A model generated the notes under the pieces. That model ran no database searches. It worked only from the letters and a program-made list of their open reading frames with translations, and was not told where the DNA came from. From the NCBI GenBank assembly GCA_024346935.1, contig AP024879.1, forward strand, positions 1,302,001 to 1,366,000: DNA of 64,000 nucleotides, written 5' to 3'. The position numbers were made by a program, and so were the translations under genes. This document shows positions 45,643 through 54,118 of this stretch, one piece after another (the first letter of the stretch is position 1; each line of letters opens with the position of its first letter). The DNA is from Vibrio inusitatus (GTDB lineage Bacteria; Pseudomonadota; Gammaproteobacteria; Enterobacterales; Vibrionaceae).

Positions 45643-46917
45643 GTGACCATCAAAAACAAGCTTAAGCTGCTACTGGGAACCTTGTTCTTTTTCTCGATAG
45701 CCAATATCGGCTTCATCTATTTTCTTGAATCCCGCAGCGAAAACAAACTGCAATGGGTTATCCACACCAATGAAGTCATGCAAACCTCAGGAGAATTGCT
45801 CAACGCTATCTCTGATGCAGAGACAGGACAAAGAGGCTATTTTCTCACAGGCCAAAGCTACTACTTAGAGCCTTATTTTCGCTCTCGAGATGAAATTAAA
45901 TCTATCTGGGGAGAGTTAAAAAGCCTCACCGCTGATAACCAACAACAGCAAGAACTGCTTGATGAGCTCGTTGAGGATATCGACAGCAAGCTTGAAGATT
46001 TGGCGACCACTATTAGCCTCTACAATGAGCAACCTGCAGAAGCGATAGAGATGGTTCGTACCAATGTAGGCAAAAAATATATGGATGATATTCGCCGCAA
46101 TCTGTCCTTGTTTAATAGCGAAGAAAGACGACTTTTAGAAGAGCGTAAAGGTGACTATAGAGAAGCCCGTGCGTATATCACCATGATGATAGTAATCGAA
46201 ACCATTGTTATGTTATTTCTAGCCTTTTTCACTATAGTCACGGTCAATCGCACGCTGTTTAATCCGCTGACCAAGCTTATGGATGCCACTCAGAAAGTTG
46301 AACAAGGAAAGAGGCAAGACGTGGTGGATTACCTTCCTAGGGATGAGATTGGATACCTTATGGGACGCTTCTACAAAATGAGCGAAAGCGTCCACCAGCG
46401 CCATTCAGACCTTCACACCAAAGCTCATACAGATGAACTCACGGGTGCCTACAATCGCATTACTCTTTATACCGATATAGAAGAAGCCATCACCTTAAGC
46501 TTACTTAACGATCAAGTGGTTGCACTGTGTTTTATTGATATGGACGGATTTAAAGACATCAACGACAAGTTGGGTCATGAGTATGGTGACATATTATTGC
46601 AAACCGTAGCCCAAAGGCTCAAAGAAACCGTACGCAACTCAGATAGAGTGTATCGATATGGCGGTGATGAATTTGTTGTATTACTGCCCAAGGTTCGCTT
46701 TCAAGAAGATGTTTCACAGATAGTCGGGAATATTGTTAAACGCATTCGCGCTCCAATCACTCACAAAGGACAGCACATAGAGGTGCGGTTTAGCATTGGG
46801 GTTTCTATTGCACCTAGCGACACCACAGAGCCTTCAACTTTAGTCGACAATGCGGACAAGGCAATGTATCGCTCAAAACAAGCTAAGCAAGGAAAAATTG
46901 AATTGTATAGCGCATAG
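45643..46917 (+). CDS. CHASE3-HAMP-GGDEF diguanylate cyclase
   Basis: The 424-residue protein has two membrane helices flanking a periplasmic CHASE3-type four-helix domain (DAETGQRGYFLTGQSYYLEPY near 65-85), a HAMP segment (about 215-265), and a GGDEF domain. The active site is intact: GGDEF at 340-344, with the inhibitory RxxD site RNSD at 331-334, five residues before. It makes cyclic di-GMP, which in vibrios favours biofilm over motility. The sensed ligand is unknown. The start appears to be GTG at 45643 with AAAGGA upstream. Confidence 0.93.
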   Translation: MTIKNKLKLLLGTLFFFSIANIGFIYFLESRSENKLQWVIHTNEVMQTSGELLNAISDAETGQRGYFLTGQSYYLEPYFRSRDEIKSIWGELKSLTADNQQQQELLDELVEDIDSKLEDLATTISLYNEQPAEAIEMVRTNVGKKYMDDIRRNLSLFNSEERRLLEERKGDYREARAYITMMIVIETIVMLFLAFFTIVTVNRTLFNPLTKLMDATQKVEQGKRQDVVDYLPRDEIGYLMGRFYKMSESVHQRHSDLHTKAHTDELTGAYNRITLYTDIEEAITLSLLNDQVVALCFIDMDGFKDINDKLGHEYGDILLQTVAQRLKETVRNSDRVYRYGGDEFVVLLPKVRFQEDVSQIVGNIVKRIRAPITHKGQHIEVRFSIGVSIAPSDTTEPSTLVDNADKAMYRSKQAKQGKIELYSA

Positions 46918-46922
46918 ATACA

Positions 46923-47010
46923 ATACCAATCGTAGTAAATAGCGGATCAGCCTAGCTATCCAGTGCTTTTCCTGCACTATTTCTGATCATTTACTTACTG
47001 TGATTGGTAT
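46923..47010. repeat. MITE-like palindromic repeat
   Basis: An 88-base imperfect inverted repeat runs from ATACCAATC to GATTGGTAT. The arms continue inward (AGTAAAT with ATTTACT, GATCAG with CTGATC) and an inner AGTGC/GCACT hairpin caps the centre. Repeats with this ATACCAATC arm are, as I recall, scattered in Vibrio genomes. No second copy is in this window. It is transcribed past the GGDEF gene. Confidence 0.75.
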
Positions 47011-47028
47011 AACGGAAATATAAAGTTT

Positions 47029-47056
47029 AAAGGTCAGTTCAAGCTGACCTTTTTAT
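47029..47056 (+). terminator. Intrinsic terminator after the cyclase gene
   Basis: AAAGGTCAG pairs with CTGACCTTT over a six-base loop, followed by TTATT. The rest of the gap to 47261 holds the promoter region of the isomerase gene and nothing else I can support. Confidence 0.85.
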
Positions 47057-47261
47057 TACTGGCGCTAGCCATCAAACGGCCATTCACAGAGCCCATTTAA
47101 ACACACGAGCTAGAATCAAAACTCGCTGAATTTATACAAAACTTCGTCAATAAACACATTCTAGCCTCTAATAGTTGTATGTATACCAATACATACTTTG
47201 ACTCTAATTGCAGTTGCAACCATCATAAATAGAGTTACTTTGATCAAGGATACGGACGTTA

Positions 47262-49616
47262 ATGAAAAAGTACGCACTGATTGCCTTCGTTATCGCCTTC
47301 TCAGGCTGTGCTTCTTATGTAGGACTGAACTTTGAAGAGCTTTTTGGCCCAGAAAAGGTTCAAGACAGAATGGTCGCTCATGACTTCTCTCAAGCCCAAT
47401 ACTTCATCGATGAGGTTCAACCGATTCTCGACAAGCGCTGTGTGGTTTGCCATGCCTGTTACGACGCACCATGCCAACTAAAACTGACCTCTCCTGAGGG
47501 CATAGATCGCGGCGCAACTACCGCATTGGTATATCAAGGTGCTCGTCTGACTGCAACCAATCCCACGCGCTTATATGAAGATGCTCATTCTACTGAAGAG
47601 TGGCGAACACACGGGTTTTATCCTGTGCTAAATGAACGCCTGCAACGTAGAGATGCCAACATTGAAGCAGGAGTGATGGCGCAGCTACTGATTCAAAAAG
47701 AAGAGTTCCCGTTACCTGACGACGTGATCTTGGACGATGATGATTTTGATTTCAGTCTCGATCGTACCTTTGTTTGCCCTACCTCTGATTCAATTCAAGC
47801 ATACAAAGAAGAACAGCCGCTCGCAGGTATGCCTTATGGCATGCCTGCTCTTGCCAATGATGAGCAACAAACCCTACTTGCATGGCTGCGCCAAGGAGCT
47901 AGCATGTCTAAGCTTCCTCCTTTGACTAAAGAACAGCAGGATGCCGTTGAACAATGGGAAAGCTACTTCAATCAAGATGATCTTAAGCGCCAACTAACTA
48001 GTCGCTATATCTATGAGCACTTATTTCTTTCTCATCTTTACTTCTCTGATCACAAGGAGAAGTTATTCTTTAATCTTGTTCGCTCTTCAACGCCTCCAGG
48101 TGAGCCTGTCAAACGTATTTCCACTCGCAGACCTTATGGTGACCCAAATGTTGATAGAGTTTACTACCGATTGATTCGCGAGCGCGAAACGATCGTTGAT
48201 AAGACCCACATGCCGTTTGCACTAAACTCTGAAAGAATGGGTAAGTGGCTGAAATGGTTTGATGAGGAAGACTACACCATCACTAAGCTACCAAGTTATC
48301 AGCTAAAAGTGGCATCCAACCCTATAATGGCCTTTGCTGATATTCCGGTGAACTCTCGTTATAGATTCATGCTTGATGAAGCCCAAAATACCATTATGGC
48401 CTTTATCAAAGGTCCTGTATGTCGGGGGCAGTTGGCACTCAACGTTATCAACGACCATTTTTGGGTATTCTTTGCCAACCCAGGACAAGTTGATAATAAG
48501 ATTGCTACGAATTTTCTTCGCTCTCAAGCGGAGAATATGAAGCTACCAGGTCAACTCGACAGCAATACTACTCCACTCTTCAATTGGATAGAGTTTTCTA
48601 AGGCACAGTCTATCTATTTGACCGAGAAAACCAATTTTATGAACAACTATTTCAAAAATGGCGAGCATCTAGATATTGATATCGTCTGGGATGGTGGTGC
48701 AGAAAAAAATCCTAATGCAGCACTCACCATATTCCGACATTTTGATAGTGCTAGTGTCACCAAAGGCCTCGTTGGCAATCAACCCAAAACAGCATGGGTT
48801 ATCGATTATTCATTGCTTGAACGAATACATTACCTATTAGTTGCAGGCTTTGATATCTACGGCAATTTCGGTCATCAGCTAATCACGCGTATGTATATGG
48901 ATTTATTGCGAATTGAAGGTGAAACTAATTTCATTGCCTTATTACCGAAAGAATCACGGCACAAAATTTTGTCTAGCTGGTACGAGGGGCAATCTATTGA
49001 ATTCACCGACTACCTTACGCGCAATGCTAAGCCGTTCAATCAGGAATCCGGAATTGAATACCGCACTAATGACCCGAAAACGGAGTTACTGACTCTACTC
49101 ACGGATAGAGTTTCCCCAGTACTCGATAAACGCTACGAATTAACGGATACTCCGCTAAAACGAGACAGTGAGTTAATGCTACAAGAAGTAAGTAGCTTCG
49201 TTGGAGGAGGAATCGAGTATTTCCCACAACTGATAACGATCAACATAGAAGCCGATAATGGTCAGCAGCATGTATTTACCTTAGTTCACAGCAATGCGCA
49301 TACCAACATCTCTAGTTTGTTTAGTGAAGAGGACAGTCGAAAGCCTGAAGCCGATACGTTAACACTAGTGAACGGCATTTTGGGAAGCTACCCCGCGACT
49401 TTCTTGAGCCTGCAAGAGCGTGAAATACCAGAACTGGTAAAACGGATCCGGGAGGTAGAAGATGATGACGACTACGAGGAACTACTAGACCGCTTTGCCA
49501 TCAGGCGCACCGATCTTCGTTTTTGGCCTTTTAGCGACAAGATCCATGCGTGGTATGAAAATGACCAACCGATAGAATATGGCTTACTGGACTACAATCG
49601 CTACGAAAATAGATAG
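47262..49616 (+). CDS. cti: Fatty acid cis-trans isomerase
   Basis: The 784-residue protein has a lipoprotein-type or Sec signal (AFSGC, Cys16) and a cytochrome c heme motif CVVCH (residues 60-64), both typical of Cti. It converts cis-unsaturated membrane fatty acids to trans in the periplasm, which stiffens membranes under solvent, heat or salt stress. The length fits the Pseudomonas and Vibrio enzymes (about 760-790). It is monocistronic and ends at a good terminator. Confidence 0.93.
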   Translation: MKKYALIAFVIAFSGCASYVGLNFEELFGPEKVQDRMVAHDFSQAQYFIDEVQPILDKRCVVCHACYDAPCQLKLTSPEGIDRGATTALVYQGARLTATNPTRLYEDAHSTEEWRTHGFYPVLNERLQRRDANIEAGVMAQLLIQKEEFPLPDDVILDDDDFDFSLDRTFVCPTSDSIQAYKEEQPLAGMPYGMPALANDEQQTLLAWLRQGASMSKLPPLTKEQQDAVEQWESYFNQDDLKRQLTSRYIYEHLFLSHLYFSDHKEKLFFNLVRSSTPPGEPVKRISTRRPYGDPNVDRVYYRLIRERETIVDKTHMPFALNSERMGKWLKWFDEEDYTITKLPSYQLKVASNPIMAFADIPVNSRYRFMLDEAQNTIMAFIKGPVCRGQLALNVINDHFWVFFANPGQVDNKIATNFLRSQAENMKLPGQLDSNTTPLFNWIEFSKAQSIYLTEKTNFMNNYFKNGEHLDIDIVWDGGAEKNPNAALTIFRHFDSASVTKGLVGNQPKTAWVIDYSLLERIHYLLVAGFDIYGNFGHQLITRMYMDLLRIEGETNFIALLPKESRHKILSSWYEGQSIEFTDYLTRNAKPFNQESGIEYRTNDPKTELLTLLTDRVSPVLDKRYELTDTPLKRDSELMLQEVSSFVGGGIEYFPQLITINIEADNGQQHVFTLVHSNAHTNISSLFSEEDSRKPEADTLTLVNGILGSYPATFLSLQEREIPELVKRIREVEDDDDYEELLDRFAIRRTDLRFWPFSDKIHAWYENDQPIEYGLLDYNRYENR

Positions 49617-49636
49617 CAATCTTCCTGATAGATAAA

Positions 49637-49664
49637 CAAAAACCTGCGCTATGCAGGTTTTTTG
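49637..49664 (+). terminator. Intrinsic terminator after cti
   Basis: AAAACCTGC pairs with GCAGGTTTT over a five-base loop, followed by TTTG. It overlaps the end of the convergent membrane-protein gene. Confidence 0.85.
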
Positions 49665-50686
49665 TTATGTTTTTTGTGTGACTTTTCTCGGTAACTCGCC
49701 ACAATCTGTGCCGCTACATACACATAGACTACCGCCATAAAAACACTAACAAGCCGTAACTGATAGTTATCAAAAATGTTGAAATCAACTCTATCCGACT
49801 GAACAAACAGCAAAGCAAATGGTGATAGTACAAACTGTGCGATTGAGTTGAATTGAGTGCGGTATATGATGACACCAAGCAATGTACTCATCAAAAATGT
49901 CACACTGAAAACCAGTAGCAACTTTGCATCAATATAAGGCTCAAAAACGGCATAAAGAGCATACCCACCTAATGCAATTGAGCATCCTAATAGGTTAGCT
50001 ACTAAATATTGTTTGCTGTTATTTCTAATAAATGCCAAATCAGGATTGAGCGTCAATACACAAATAGCCACTAGAGCAACGTAGTAGTAAAACAACTCCA
50101 GCCAAATAAAAATGAAGGTAGCGGGAAGGAAAATGAGCAACGCCTGCCATTCGTTAGTTGGTTCATGTGCGGTGGCTTCATGATGATGTTCGATAGCCGA
50201 CATATCTTCGTGTTTATAGAAATAAGCCACTAATTTATCTAACACATAGCAAAGCATCATAGCCAACAATAAGCTGACGACTAAACTTAAAGTAAAAAGA
50301 GGCACAATTGAGTGGTCTGCCATCGTGATTGCAGACACCAAAACCACACTTATCACTCTTAGTGCTGTATGCAGTTGATGAGGTTTCTGCTTGTCCCAAA
50401 AATGCACCGAGAAAATTGAAGCACCTAATACAGCAACAAACAACGCTGGGGAGATAGGATAAAGAAAGCTAATGCCAAAACCAAAAGCGATACCACTGAA
50501 CGCTACAAAAAATAAGGTGACATACTCTCGAAGCGGCATCGCTGCCAGTTCATAGAATCGAATGTGTAAACATAGCAATGGAAAAAGAAACGCAAATGGC
50601 CATGAGTACACATATAAAATACTGGTAGAAATTGTAAACACTAAGGATAGTTGAGCGATTTTGATACAGGTCGGGTTCTCAAGCAT
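49649..50686 (-). CDS. Polytopic membrane protein, possibly FUSC/DUF2955-like
   Basis: The 345-residue product has about ten hydrophobic segments in two bundles with a charged His/Glu-rich loop between them (EDMSAIEHHHEATAHEP, about 160-178). The two-bundle layout resembles FUSC/DUF2955 exporters, but I see no decisive motif. It has no HlyD partner next to it. The C-terminus is Lys/His-rich. Confidence 0.65.
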   Translation of the reverse strand: MLENPTCIKIAQLSLVFTISTSILYVYSWPFAFLFPLLCLHIRFYELAAMPLREYVTLFFVAFSGIAFGFGISFLYPISPALFVAVLGASIFSVHFWDKQKPHQLHTALRVISVVLVSAITMADHSIVPLFTLSLVVSLLLAMMLCYVLDKLVAYFYKHEDMSAIEHHHEATAHEPTNEWQALLIFLPATFIFIWLELFYYYVALVAICVLTLNPDLAFIRNNSKQYLVANLLGCSIALGGYALYAVFEPYIDAKLLLVFSVTFLMSTLLGVIIYRTQFNSIAQFVLSPFALLFVQSDRVDFNIFDNYQLRLVSVFMAVVYVYVAAQIVASYREKSHKKHNKKPA

Positions 50687-50785
50687 GCACAGCTACCTTC
50701 AGTTCGTAAATTTTTCTATACCTAAATATGCTTTTATTTGGACGAGAATTACCCAACACCCAATCATGTTTTATTAAAGTGATAC

Positions 50786-51091
50786 TTAGAAAGTAAAAGG
50801 GGAATTCAGAAAATAAACATCAGAATACGACTCAATATCAGTATGTATGCCTCGATGAGATATTTGCCGAATTACGCTGATGGGAGGTTTGTATTCCTTG
50901 AAATCTAGGTCAGAAAAATGGCCTTGACCCACTGATATAACAGCGTTATCAGATATGGGTACCTGTTCAAAAGAGGTCACTACAATACATTGATGACCGG
51001 AGTTGTGCTTTATGTGAAAAACGTCTTCTGCAGAGGCAGTATTTCCCTGAAAAGTCACCATTAGCAATATGATTTCGCAGTAAGTCATCAT
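50786..51091 (-). CDS. Small secreted protein of unknown function
   Basis: From ATG 51091 the 101-residue product has a signal peptide (MMTYCEIILLMVTFQGNTASA) and a short beta-rich mature part with SGHQCIVVTSFEQVPIS and one Cys. No family recognised. An upstream ATG at 51112 would add seven residues before the hydrophobic core. It lies downstream of the LysR gene on the same strand, 115 bases away. Confidence 0.55.
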   Translation of the reverse strand: MMTYCEIILLMVTFQGNTASAEDVFHIKHNSGHQCIVVTSFEQVPISDNAVISVGQGHFSDLDFKEYKPPISVIRQISHRGIHTDIESYSDVYFLNSPFTF

Positions 51092-51206
51092 GGTCTTCGC
51101 TGTGCATCTCATCTAACTCAAAAACTAATGAGATATCCTAAGAGCTGGGCATAGCAAAAACGAGGAAATACAGATTTTCCATTTAGGCGTTTAGACCATT
51201 CGGTCA

Positions 51207-52088
51207 TTACTGGTTTCGAATAGCTCTCAGTATTTTATCAAACAGCCATTCAGTTTGTGGATCGTTTCGCTGGGCACGACGACAACTCATCACATAGTTG
51301 ATATCCATACCCTCAATTTTCGGAATATCAATAATCCGGCAACCCTCCGGCACATTATCAACAGTGGTAAGTCCAAAATGATCCGATTTACGCACAATGT
51401 TATGGCTCATGACGGGGTACTCAACTTCAACTTTAGGAATAATGTGGTAGCCAATGTTACTTAATCGTTCAAGCATTCGGTATTTATTGTGATCATTCCA
51501 CCCAGAGATCTTTAGAACAACCATAGGGTATTTAACTAGCGTTTGAAGATCTTGCGCCGGATGATCATTGCGTACAAAAAATACGGCTTTGTCGTAAACC
51601 AGCTCTTTTTGTGCGACCGATTGAGGCAAAGACTCATCAAAATTATGAATTGCAACCGACTTCTCACCATTGATCATTCGCTCTTTAGGGCCTATTCCCC
51701 ACGGAAGAAATGAAAATTTAGCGTTCGGTGCCTCCTCAATCAGGGAAAGATATAAGTCACCTCCATAGCGGTCCCAAAATAAGGTATGCGCATAGATACT
51801 TATGGAGCTGTTTAGGTTTGCGGGTGAGAATTCCTTGTGCTGAACTAAATCCACGTACGCCAATATCTTCTCAAAATTGCCAATATTTGCTTCAACAAAA
51901 GCTGTTGGATCAAAGCCTGTCCTTGTTTGAATAAACAAAGGGTCATTTAACTGTGTTTTTAATTTAGCTAGATTTTTGCTAATCGCACCGGAAGTTTTTC
52001 CTAAAGATTCAGCCACCAACTTTACATTGCGAAGTTCGTACATTCTCTTTATGACTAGGATATTGTGAATATCAAGATTTAGGCTCAT
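51207..52088 (-). CDS. LysR-family transcriptional regulator
   Basis: The 293-residue protein has an N-terminal helix-turn-helix (NVKLVAESLGKTSGAISKNLAKLKTQLNDPLF, residues 20-51) and a substrate-binding domain. The head is slightly unusual in the first helix (LDIHNILVIKRMYELR). It is divergent from two tiny ORFs at 52208-52521. Target unknown. ATG 52088 is preferred to 52094 for similarity to the usual start. Confidence 0.87.
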   Translation of the reverse strand: MSLNLDIHNILVIKRMYELRNVKLVAESLGKTSGAISKNLAKLKTQLNDPLFIQTRTGFDPTAFVEANIGNFEKILAYVDLVQHKEFSPANLNSSISIYAHTLFWDRYGGDLYLSLIEEAPNAKFSFLPWGIGPKERMINGEKSVAIHNFDESLPQSVAQKELVYDKAVFFVRNDHPAQDLQTLVKYPMVVLKISGWNDHNKYRMLERLSNIGYHIIPKVEVEYPVMSHNIVRKSDHFGLTTVDNVPEGCRIIDIPKIEGMDINYVMSCRRAQRNDPQTEWLFDKILRAIRNQ

Positions 52089-52207
52089 CACCAACTCCGT
52101 GTTATTAGGGTAAGGCTAGGGTCTGGCGACCTAGTCATTTTGTTTCACTTTCTGAATTTCCAATTAGTAAATCTTGACTTTCCTCGTCAAGAAAACGTGT
52201 TGAACTT

Positions 52208-52336
52208 ATGATGAATCCAGTTGAGAAGCTTACCCTCAAAATGGAAGATGATGGATTTGCTAAGCAGTCTCGCATCGTTCGTTTAAAGTCTGACATCAAA
52301 GCTTTAAACGAGAAAGGTACAGACCTAAATTTTTAG
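52208..52336 (+). CDS. Candidate 42-residue basic peptide
   Basis: The reading from ATG 52208 to TAG 52336 gives a highly charged helical peptide (EKLTLKMEDDGFAKQSRIVRL and LKSDIKALNEKGTDLNF). No signal or membrane helix. A second ATG follows at once. It ends eleven bases before the ATG of a secreted peptide and so may form a two-gene unit. The ribosome site is weak (GTGTTGAAC). Confidence 0.4.
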   Translation: MMNPVEKLTLKMEDDGFAKQSRIVRLKSDIKALNEKGTDLNF

Positions 52337-52347
52337 AGGTACTCAGC

Positions 52348-52521
52348 ATGAAAAAGATATTCATTAACGCACTTATACTATCAACCATCACTATTTCTTC
52401 TGTTTCTTTAGCGAGAAGCGGTAGTACTACTACCGGACCAATTGTCGATTGTAAGATTGGCTTAGACGTTGCTAAAACTACCCGTGTACTGTGCGAACAC
52501 GCAGATAGAAACGCGAAATAA
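52348..52521 (+). CDS. Candidate 57-residue secreted peptide
   Basis: The reading from ATG 52348 to TAA 52521 encodes a clear signal peptide (MKKIFINALILSTITISSVS, cut near LA, residue 22) and a mature part of about 35 residues with two cysteines (Cys35 and Cys49). A TTTTTAGAGGT ribosome site lies upstream. No family recognised. A strong terminator at 52739 ends the transcript. Confidence 0.6.
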   Translation: MKKIFINALILSTITISSVSLARSGSTTTGPIVDCKIGLDVAKTTRVLCEHADRNAK

Positions 52522-52738
52522 CCTGAGCCTTCAGCTCAAAATACCTGAATGTTACTGTACCTCAATACAAAACCGTACAGTGTGAATTACTAGGGCTGAT
52601 CTTTCAGCCCAGTGAAATAACGAGCTAGATGTTTAAATATCTCATGTCCACTATGGGTTTATCAATTAGTTGATGAACGCTAACTCGTTTACCTTGTAGA
52701 TAGTCCTAGACCTATCCTACTTAGTGTTTATTACACTT

Positions 52739-52767
52739 TTGGCCAACTTGATGTTGGCCTTTTTTTG
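52739..52767 (+). terminator. Strong intrinsic terminator
   Basis: GGCCAAC (52741-52747) pairs with GTTGGCC (52753-52759) over TTGAT, followed by eight T. It ends plus-strand transcription from the small-peptide region just before the convergent AraC gene. The 200 untranslated bases before it contain a second hairpin, GGGCTGA/TCAGCCC near 52589-52610. Confidence 0.9.
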
Positions 52768-52782
52768 TTCCAGCGATGATGT

Positions 52783-53655
52783 TCAACCAAACTGCACTCG
52801 ATACTGCCTTGGCGTCATTTGTTTGTATTGCTTAAAGAGTCGATTGAAGTTAGCTTGATTGTGATAGCCAACATTCTCAGCAATCAATTGTATAGGTTGC
52901 TTCGTCTGCACTAATAATTCTGCAGCATGATTAAGCCGGAACTTCTTTAAGTACTGGCTAAAACTCTCACGAAAATGAGCTTCAAACATGCGATGAATCG
53001 AACTTTCACTAGTACATAAATGTTTAGCCAAATCGCCTAAGGTTATTGGTTTGTGATAGTTGCTGTCTATAAAATGGCTTAACTTTTCAATTTTTTCAGC
53101 TGTGTGTATTTTATTTGCCTTATGATCTGATGCGCTGTCTCGAGCAAAAGACAGTAAGGTCGTCGCTTGCTTATCCTCAGAGATAATACCAAGCAGCGTA
53201 ATCAATGAAGCCAGTTGTTCAATGTGAGTGATATTATCCAGTTTGCTCACTACTCGATACACCCGCTCAGCCGTTTCTTTAGAGAGGCAGATCCCCTTTT
53301 GAGCACGCTTTAATAACGCCTCTAACTTACGTAATTCAATGCAATTGAACATCATGTTGGCTAGCCATTCTCGTTTAAACCACACACTAATACGTTGTGC
53401 TGGCTTATCTTTAGAGTCGGACTGACAATTAAATGCATGTGGTGTATTCGGTGCTATTAGCCACAATGAATTATGTTCCACAACGCCTTCATAATGCCCT
53501 ATCGACCCTTTACCAGCAGTGTTTCGATGCAGCACCAGTTCATATTCATGGTGATAGTGCCGCTCACACAGCCCTTCACAATTCCAAGTAGCAAGGCATC
53601 GCCAAGAAGCTCCTTGGCGCTGAGGTACTTTTTCTAGTTTTACTCTATCCACCAC
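52783..53655 (-). CDS. AraC-family transcriptional regulator
   Basis: From GTG 53655 the protein has 290 residues: an N-terminal cupin-like sensor (HYHHEYELVLHRNTAGKGSIGHYEGVVEHNSLWLIAPNTPHAF, about 25-70) and two helix-turn-helix units (ITLGDLAKHLCTSESSIHRMFEAHF and PIQLIAENVGYHNQANFNRLFKQYKQMTPRQYR). This start has an AAGGGGG site seven bases upstream. A longer open frame to 53796 begins with an unconvincing hydrophobic leader. It is divergent from the PTS operon and likely controls it. Confidence 0.88.
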   Translation of the reverse strand: MVDRVKLEKVPQRQGASWRCLATWNCEGLCERHYHHEYELVLHRNTAGKGSIGHYEGVVEHNSLWLIAPNTPHAFNCQSDSKDKPAQRISVWFKREWLANMMFNCIELRKLEALLKRAQKGICLSKETAERVYRVVSKLDNITHIEQLASLITLLGIISEDKQATTLLSFARDSASDHKANKIHTAEKIEKLSHFIDSNYHKPITLGDLAKHLCTSESSIHRMFEAHFRESFSQYLKKFRLNHAAELLVQTKQPIQLIAENVGYHNQANFNRLFKQYKQMTPRQYRVQFG

Positions 53656-53819
53656 GAACGAACCCCCTTCAATATAGTATTCATTAATGACTGAATAGTA
53701 CTTAATAATAACAAGAGTAATAGCTATTGATAGAAAAGTACCAATACATGATGAACAAATATTAGTTCTCAGACTCAATAGTCGTACCCTGCTCAAGTCA
53801 CAACATAGAGGGTTTCGTA

Positions 53820-54032
53820 GTGGAAAAATATTTAAAATCCATCCAAGAAAGTATTTATCGGACTCGAATGGATTGGGTTGCGCTATTGGTCAAGGGATAT
53901 GGAGTGCAACACTCTCACCTTTGGAAGCAATTAGGTTATGCGTCTGAAGAACAACTTCAAGGCGAACTCAAAATTGCCGCAATGGAATTGCCCACTGTCT
54001 CTACTGTATCTGACAAGTTTGAACAGGATTAA
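53820..54032 (+). CDS. Small protein upstream of the PTS gene
   Basis: The 70-residue product starts at GTG 53820 with a GAGGG eight bases upstream. It is soluble and amphipathic, with RTRMDWVALLVKGYGVQHSHLWKQLGYASEEQLQGEL suggesting a small helical fold. No family recognised. It lies between the AraC gene and the PTS gene, 86 bases before the latter, and is probably co-transcribed with it. Confidence 0.6.
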   Translation: MEKYLKSIQESIYRTRMDWVALLVKGYGVQHSHLWKQLGYASEEQLQGELKIAAMELPTVSTVSDKFEQD

Positions 54033-54055
54033 AAAGCCTGAAAGAAACTCCCCTT

Positions 54056-54088
54056 CTAGCGGTGCTAACTAGTCACTAGCACTGCTAG
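54056..54088. promoter_or_regulatory. Inverted repeat in the PTS gene leader
   Basis: CTAGCGGTGCTA (54056-54067) and TAGCACTGCTAG (54077-54088) form a 12-base dyad with one mismatch, centred 47 bases before the PTS ATG. It could be an operator for the AraC or a NagC-like regulator, or an mRNA hairpin. Confidence 0.55.
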
Positions 54089-54118
54089 ACCCCTACTTTA
54101 TATCACTAGGTAATTGTT

